A DNA stretch of 34,745 bases, from positions 1 to 34,745 of the forward strand of contig CAIWTA010000030.1 of assembly GCA_903915465.1 (NCBI GenBank), given 5' to 3'. The notes beneath the pieces are model-generated. The model was not told where the DNA came from, did no database searches, and saw nothing but the letters and a program-made list of their open reading frames with translations. This document shows, piece after piece, positions 32,501 through 34,745 of this stretch. Each line of letters begins with the position of its first letter. Positions within the stretch are counted from its first letter, which is position 1. The position numbers and the translations under genes are program-made. Source of the DNA: an uncultured Bacteroidales bacterium (lineage in GTDB: Bacteria; Bacteroidota; Bacteroidia; Bacteroidales; FEN-979).

Positions 32501-34548
32501 TTGATAATATTGTTTGCACAAGTAACAAGATTGCCGCTGTTCATTGCAATTCCATCTATAGAAGATCCGACATTTGTGGATGAAATGGATAAGCTGTGAA
32601 TAAAGTTTCCTGAAACTTCATGGGAACCTGTTGTTGGACCTGCATAATACATTCCATACACATCCACTCTGGCAGTGGCGTTTGTATTAAATAAATCATA
32701 AATGGTGTTCCCGCTGATTGTTTGTGTTGTTCCGGCAGTAGTGGCAATTTGAGAAATTCCAACTAATGAAGCATTGGATGCTGTCCCAGACTGCGCGCTT
32801 GAAGTCGAAATATTTCTTACGGTATTGTTTGTTATGGTATTTGAACCTCCTGTAGTGACAATGCCCCTGGTTCGTGTACCAGTATTTGTTCCTGAATAGG
32901 CATTGCAGAGATTCGCTATGATATTCCCAGACATAATAATAGTTCCGATGGAAGAGCTATATATTCCATAAATATCTTGTTTCTGAGGCGACAATGCAGC
33001 TGAGGAACTTGTATAGATACTGTTCGGTGTGGTTCGGCTTCCAATCAGGTTATTGCTAAAGGTGGTTGTTCCTGTTACAGATCTTACGTAAACTGATTCA
33101 CAACCATGTGAATAATAATTTGAACCTACCGTTGTTATCGACCCTATATTGTTGTCAGAGATAGTTACGGTTCCATTACTGTTCTGGATCATTCCATGCG
33201 AAGTAGAATACCCATTTAATTGTCCATCAAAAATAACGGAAGGTGCAGATGTGTATCCAATCCCGCCACTATTTAGCGTGATACTGGTAACGACACCGCC
33301 GGTTAAATTTGCAGTCGCAGTTGCGGGAGTTGTACTGCCGGATACTGAAAATGTAATCAGGGGTGCTGTTGTGTAACCGTTGCCACCACCAATAAGCGTG
33401 ATAGCAGTAACCACTCCTCCGCTTATGGTAGCAGTTGCTGAAGGTAACGGAGTGGTAATTGTTATAGAACCTGTCCCTGTTGTTGCCCCGATGGTATTGC
33501 CGGTAACATTAACAACACCGGAATTGATAAAAATTCCGTCCCACGGATTATCTTCAACACTTGTATAATTAATATTTTGAATGATATTATTTTCCACGAT
33601 ACAAGGGATAGAAGGGCTACCGGTAATGTATATCCCACAAAAATAATGGGCAGTATTTGAATTGACCGTAAAAGGAGAACCTCCACAAAGCGGGGCACTG
33701 CCACCAATACAATTTCCACTGATGAGGTGGTTGGTGGATGATGTAACCCGGATGATTTGATAGGTGAATGCGCCTGTAGGTACGAATGGTATAGTTGTTT
33801 CGAAGAAGCTGTTGCCAGAAACAGTCCAATTGTTTGTAAATCCACCAAGTTGAATGCCATTAGAAGAAACACCAACATTCAAAAAATTATAAATATTATT
33901 GTTGCTAATGGTGTTTCCACTATTTTCATGTCCTGCAGTTCCGTAAGAAAAAACGGCATTCAACGGACGTCCTTCTGCGTTGCTGGTAATATTGTTTCTG
34001 TCAATCGTATTCCCATTATTTCCATTACCGGATATTGATGTAGAAAAAAAGATAACAGCATTCGAGCCATTAGTTTCTGAACCTTTTATTGTACAATACT
34101 TCACGGTATTGTTTTCGGCAGAGTTGAGAAATCGGATCGTTGCTGAAGAAGTGCTTGTGTTTGTATTGGTAATTATCAGGTCTATTGCAGAACCTGATGC
34201 ATTCACCCTTCCATCGATGGCTACATTATCGGCACCATTTAAATTGAGCACTGTTCCGGCAATATTGCCACCAATTGTGTAACCTGTATTTGTGGGATAA
34301 ATATTGACCGAAGTATAACTTGCACTACCGCTTCCACTGGCATTAAGCACGGCCGAAGCTGTTTCGGTGGTGCTACCGGTTATTTGCAGGGTGATCGCCC
34401 CGTTAATGGTTCCGGCATTAATGGCATCGAAAGCGAGTTTCAATGTTGCATAATTGGCACCCGCTCCACCAACTGTTTTTGAGGTTTGTCCCTGGGCTAT
34501 TCCAACCCAAAATAACAGCGTAATTGTAAGCGAAATGGAGTGTTTCAT
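26530..34548 (-). CDS. Giant secreted beta-helix adhesin-like protein with T9SS sorting domain
   Basis: 2672 aa. The signal peptide is residues 1-20 (ending GIAQG-QT). A parallel beta-helix runs from about residue 22 to 855 and is collinear with that of the 1330-aa protein, apart from an extra two-repeat GGVVT...GGxGYTxAPxxxF block (about 367-440). From residue 859 come W-x-G...NW modules (YTWQGSTSTDF, FTWQGTPSTDW, LTWNGSVSDSW) separating long stretches of filamentous beta repeats (SSGTFNLGANTLTLSGS). Two ~500-residue halves of this middle region are duplicated. The C-terminus has NPYPSGLDAS, the shared pre-C-terminal module, and a T9SS type A sorting domain in the last ~80 residues (EVYIYDILGKEMMKVKV ending FTRKVNL). 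Probably a cell-surface adhesin or matrix protein; the ligand is unknown. Confidence 0.92.
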   Translation of the reverse strand: MKHSISLTITLLFWVGIAQGQTSKTVGGAGANYATLKLAFDAINAGTINGAITLQITGSTTETASAVLNASGSGSASYTSVNIYPTNTGYTIGGNIAGTVLNLNGADNVAIDGRVNASGSAIDLIITNTNTSTSSATIRFLNSAENNTVKYCTIKGSETNGSNAVIFFSTSISGNGNNGNTIDRNNITSNAEGRPLNAVFSYGTAGHENSGNTISNNNIYNFLNVGVSSNGIQLGGFTNNWTVSGNSFFETTIPFVPTGAFTYQIIRVTSSTNHLISGNCIGGSAPLCGGSPFTVNSNTAHYFCGIYITGSPSIPCIVENNIIQNINYTSVEDNPWDGIFINSGVVNVTGNTIGATTGTGSITITTPLPSATATISGGVVTAITLIGGGNGYTTAPLITFSVSGSTTPATATANLTGGVVTSITLNSGGIGYTSAPSVIFDGQLNGYSTSHGMIQNSNGTVTISDNNIGSITTVGSNYYSHGCESVYVRSVTGTTTFSNNLIGSRTTPNSIYTSSSAALSPQKQDIYGIYSSSIGTIIMSGNIIANLCNAYSGTNTGTRTRGIVTTGGSNTITNNTVRNISTSSAQSGTASNASLVGISQIATTAGTTQTISGNTIYDLFNTNATARVDVYGMYYAGPTTGSHEVSGNFIHSLSISSTNVGSSIDGIAMNSGNLVTCANNIINLGGTTLGYQINGIWDGTVAGNTVNLYFNTIYIGGSVSSGITSSTAALNNANNTSTRNYRNNILDNARSGGSTGKHYAIVLAGVAGLTIDYNDYYFAGTVLGKISTLEKADLTAWKLGTSQDVNSLAINPGFTTPGGTSAVNYYTSAVMPGISGTGITTDYAGLTRGATPKIGALEANNYTWQGSTSTDFATAGNWTSGAVPPDGADIIFAANPDRNCVLDQNRTVGNITNAQSTDKLVVNGKQLTINGNLIFSNGAQIDATATSSVVVFAGTSAQSIPSGAFVSNIIDGLTINNANGLALNNDLTIPQTLTLTSGAFAIGANTLTLNGAITTTSGTLTGGSSTNISIGGSGASTSLPAVSLNNLTLNRANGITLGGSVSIGGTLALTNGILTVGANTLTISGSSLTRTTGSIDAGNAGATLTFTNAAAITLPASIFTGNVNNLTINGAGGITANSDFTTNGVLNLQSANPSAIKGSLDLGTNTLIMGANATTTGIGDVTGIVKRSSFVASTDYSFGNQFTTMTIAAGGTMPADISFKIGIGTAPSWKGTAVQRTYDIIRTGGSGTTVTLSLHYLDSELQSNIESNLVIWDYHPNDIPPIVEEHGKANQSITENWVAISNRSITYFGTAFDDHPWGLSNKESADFTWQGTPSTDWNDQNNWSGGVIPGLTSSVVIPDASTTLHDPVLPSSPSALVKTITIQSGGILDGGATTTMTVAGSTGAWLNLGTFNAGTSTVIFTHANATMADPTNFYNVTIANGAGLTAQSGNIMRIAGTLALEGTGVLKAALLPNTIEFNGTDQIIINPNGPTPGYYNLILSGSGSKSLPATALSVAGDFTTSGTVTATAGAAITVGGELTIESGSTFITGNFTHAIGGNFDNSGVFTASAGNTISMNGASAQSVYGTATTTFDKLTIDNSNGVILLANENINNLLTLTSGNLSVGATTLGINGTISKTSGYIEVSPLSSLSFGGTGAFTSPDNLFTATPSVNNLTINRSGGVMLGNQNVMVNGLLELSSGTFNLGANTLTLSGSSPVRTSGTIDASNSSATLTFTNTTAITLPVSIFSGDVNNLTINATGGVTSSSDFTVNGLLHLQSENPSSTKGSLDMWDGSAMKTLTMGASATTTGIGDVTGIVTRGSIVSGVTYTFGNEFTTAYFPTEGTMPTQMSAKITIGTVPSWSSGAIAREIQVIQTGGSGTKAVFSIHYLDSELNGNDEGHLVLWVGPTPNLEYGRSAYNSTDNWIALSNINVGNYFTSTWDANKNITLDEYSTTSTLTWNGSVSDSWTSIENWTPNAGPSSDKNIIIPDASTTLNSPTLPSVTEIKTLTIDAAGILNSASSAQLTINGGSSAWNNVGGTFNAGTSTVKFSNASATINGYTSFFNLSLLNGSGLTMTTNSSTQISGTLTNDGTLNAAIFDNNIEYNGGSQAIVNPNGLTPGYHNLFLSGSGTKTMPASSLSIYGDMTIAATFSANGGTVVMNGPDEQTISGTTALTFNHLSISNVYGAVFNVNTNVNGNLTVVDGSMIINPAKNLTVNGTTTLGSGESLVLKSNASGSASFIDNGISGSGTATVQRYLTNSGSESEWHMVSSPITAGQSGIFLTEYLMQYNEPLYKYEFIIPTDILLDPMKGFAVWVNNTSTKLFTGSLNTGNQNINVTRTWNAGSSDYNGWNLLGNPYPSGLDASQLAYTGAESATWFWDLSGSGNYKVWVSGGGGTHSQYIPPMQGFFVHCNSGTNPSPQQNSGSVGFTNAARTHTLSEPFWKEAELIPDLLRIKATGTVNQYSDELSIYFNPERNGYYEPGYDALKFHGNADAPQIYTKIRDTMVTVNALSFTEMNFTVPMGFYVSIPGDYLLNASEAGSFPDNISINLEDLKLNTTQNLRMYPEYSFTYDTIDNPDRFLLHFYNPSFKVNELNNSGAVQIYSYNDCIYIQSKDGEPLKGEVYIYDILGKEMMKVKVNSDRIITLRPSVSKGNYIVKMISTNGVFTRKVNL
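29075..29620 (-). repeat. Middle-region module, copy 2 (first block)
   Basis: This part of the 2672-aa gene encodes NLTINRSGGVMLGN, LSSGTFNLGANTLTLSGS, ITLPVSIFSGDVNNLTINA and TTGIGDVTGIV. It is matched block by block, in protein and visibly in DNA, by 31000-31430. Copies diverge by many substitutions, so the duplication is not recent. Confidence 0.8.
31000..31430 (-). repeat. Middle-region module, copy 1 (first block)
   Basis: This part encodes NLTLNRANGITLGG, LTNGILTVGANTLTISGS, ITLPASIFTGNVNNLTING and TTGIGDVTGIV, paralogous to 29075-29620. Duplication continues leftward through the HYLDSEL, W-x-G...NW and NPNGPTPGYYNL blocks of each copy. Confidence 0.8.
33229..33450 (-). repeat. Inserted two-repeat GGxGYTxAP block
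   Basis: This stretch encodes two copies of a ~35-residue unit, GGVVTAITLIGGGNGYTTAP and GGVVTSITLNSGGIGYTSAP, each ending in a short hydrophobic strand. The flanking beta-helix aligns with the 1330-aa paralogue on both sides (TTGTGSI before, NNIGSITTVGS after), where this block is absent. It is therefore an insertion in this gene or a loss in the other. Confidence 0.8.
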
Positions 34549-34583
34549 ATACAGTATGCTTTTGGGGATTTAAGTATTAACAT

Positions 34584-34591
34584 CAAAGCTA
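34584..34591 (-). promoter_or_regulatory. Candidate -7 box for the 2672-aa gene
   Basis: On the minus strand TAGCTTTG matches TAnnTTTG exactly and lies 36 bp upstream of the start codon, leaving a leader of about 30 nt. The -33 region is poor: a TTTG exists about 30 nt upstream, further than the usual spacing of roughly 20. Confidence 0.35.
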
Positions 34592-34677
34592 TTTTAGTAT
34601 AACCTCCAAGAATCTGATTTTCAAACATTTTACTCAAACTTTTCAACAAGTGGGGGACTAAAAAGTAAAAAACAAAA

Positions 34678-34745
34678 TGTCACGCAGAGTTTCGCAAAGT
34701 TTTACGCAAAGTTACGCAGAGTTAAAATTCATATAATCAATATTC
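34678..34745. repeat. Dispersed element C, partial copy at the window edge
   Basis: TGTCACGCAGAGTTTCGCAA and what follows match 17501-17566, including the ATTCATAT-ATCAATA middle. The right-hand CTCTGCG arm would lie beyond the window. The remainder of 34549-34677 is the leader of the 2672-aa gene and shows no other gene. Confidence 0.8.

Overview
The window comes from a member of the Bacteroidota. Four things point there: three secreted proteins with type IX secretion (T9SS) C-terminal sorting domains, an RprX/RprY-type two-component pair, an AraC-type regulator with an N-terminal metal-binding-like domain, and promoter elements of the TAnnTTTG type with few Shine-Dalgarno sequences. The order cannot be fixed from sequence alone. 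No rRNA, tRNA, CRISPR array, transposase or phage module is visible.

Layout. The 3' end of a purN-like gene (1-174, +) is followed by a minus-strand pair, a 1330-aa parallel beta-helix T9SS protein and a 75-aa PID-type small membrane protein (4604-371). Glucose-6-phosphate isomerase follows on the minus strand (6397-5051). From 6828 the plus strand carries a sensor kinase, an OmpR-type regulator and rsmI, then an SRAP/YedK gene. A LuxE-type acyl-protein synthetase converges on it (11504-10524). From 11863 a plus-strand run holds a lipoprotein, PBP2, RodA, and an HMA-AraC regulator that overlaps rodA.

The most unusual region is 16178-23387 (+). In order it encodes a stand-alone PqqD-like protein (RiPP recognition element fold), an ATP-grasp ligase, a fold-III PLP decarboxylase with a RiPP-leader-like N-terminal extension, a urea-transporter-like channel fused to an M23-type peptidase, a TPR/outer-membrane beta-barrel protein, and a secreted TPR protein. 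Genes 1-2 and 5-6 overlap. I read this as a candidate undescribed biosynthesis, processing and export system. Its product is unknown.

The minus strand from 34548 to 23687 encodes a surface-protein island: a 2672-aa T9SS adhesin-like protein with an internal module duplication, a 256-aa tail-fibre/C1q-like secreted protein, and a 507-aa T9SS protein. The 2672-aa protein is a full-length-helix paralogue of the 1330-aa protein at the other end of the window.

The intergenic spaces are rich in repeats: tandem arrays with a strict 7-bp period and different unit sequences at several places, one 8-bp array, hairpin clusters resembling REP elements, and at least three dispersed element families present twice each. 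One heptamer array runs exactly from the last codons of the channel-peptidase gene to the TTG start codon of the next gene.
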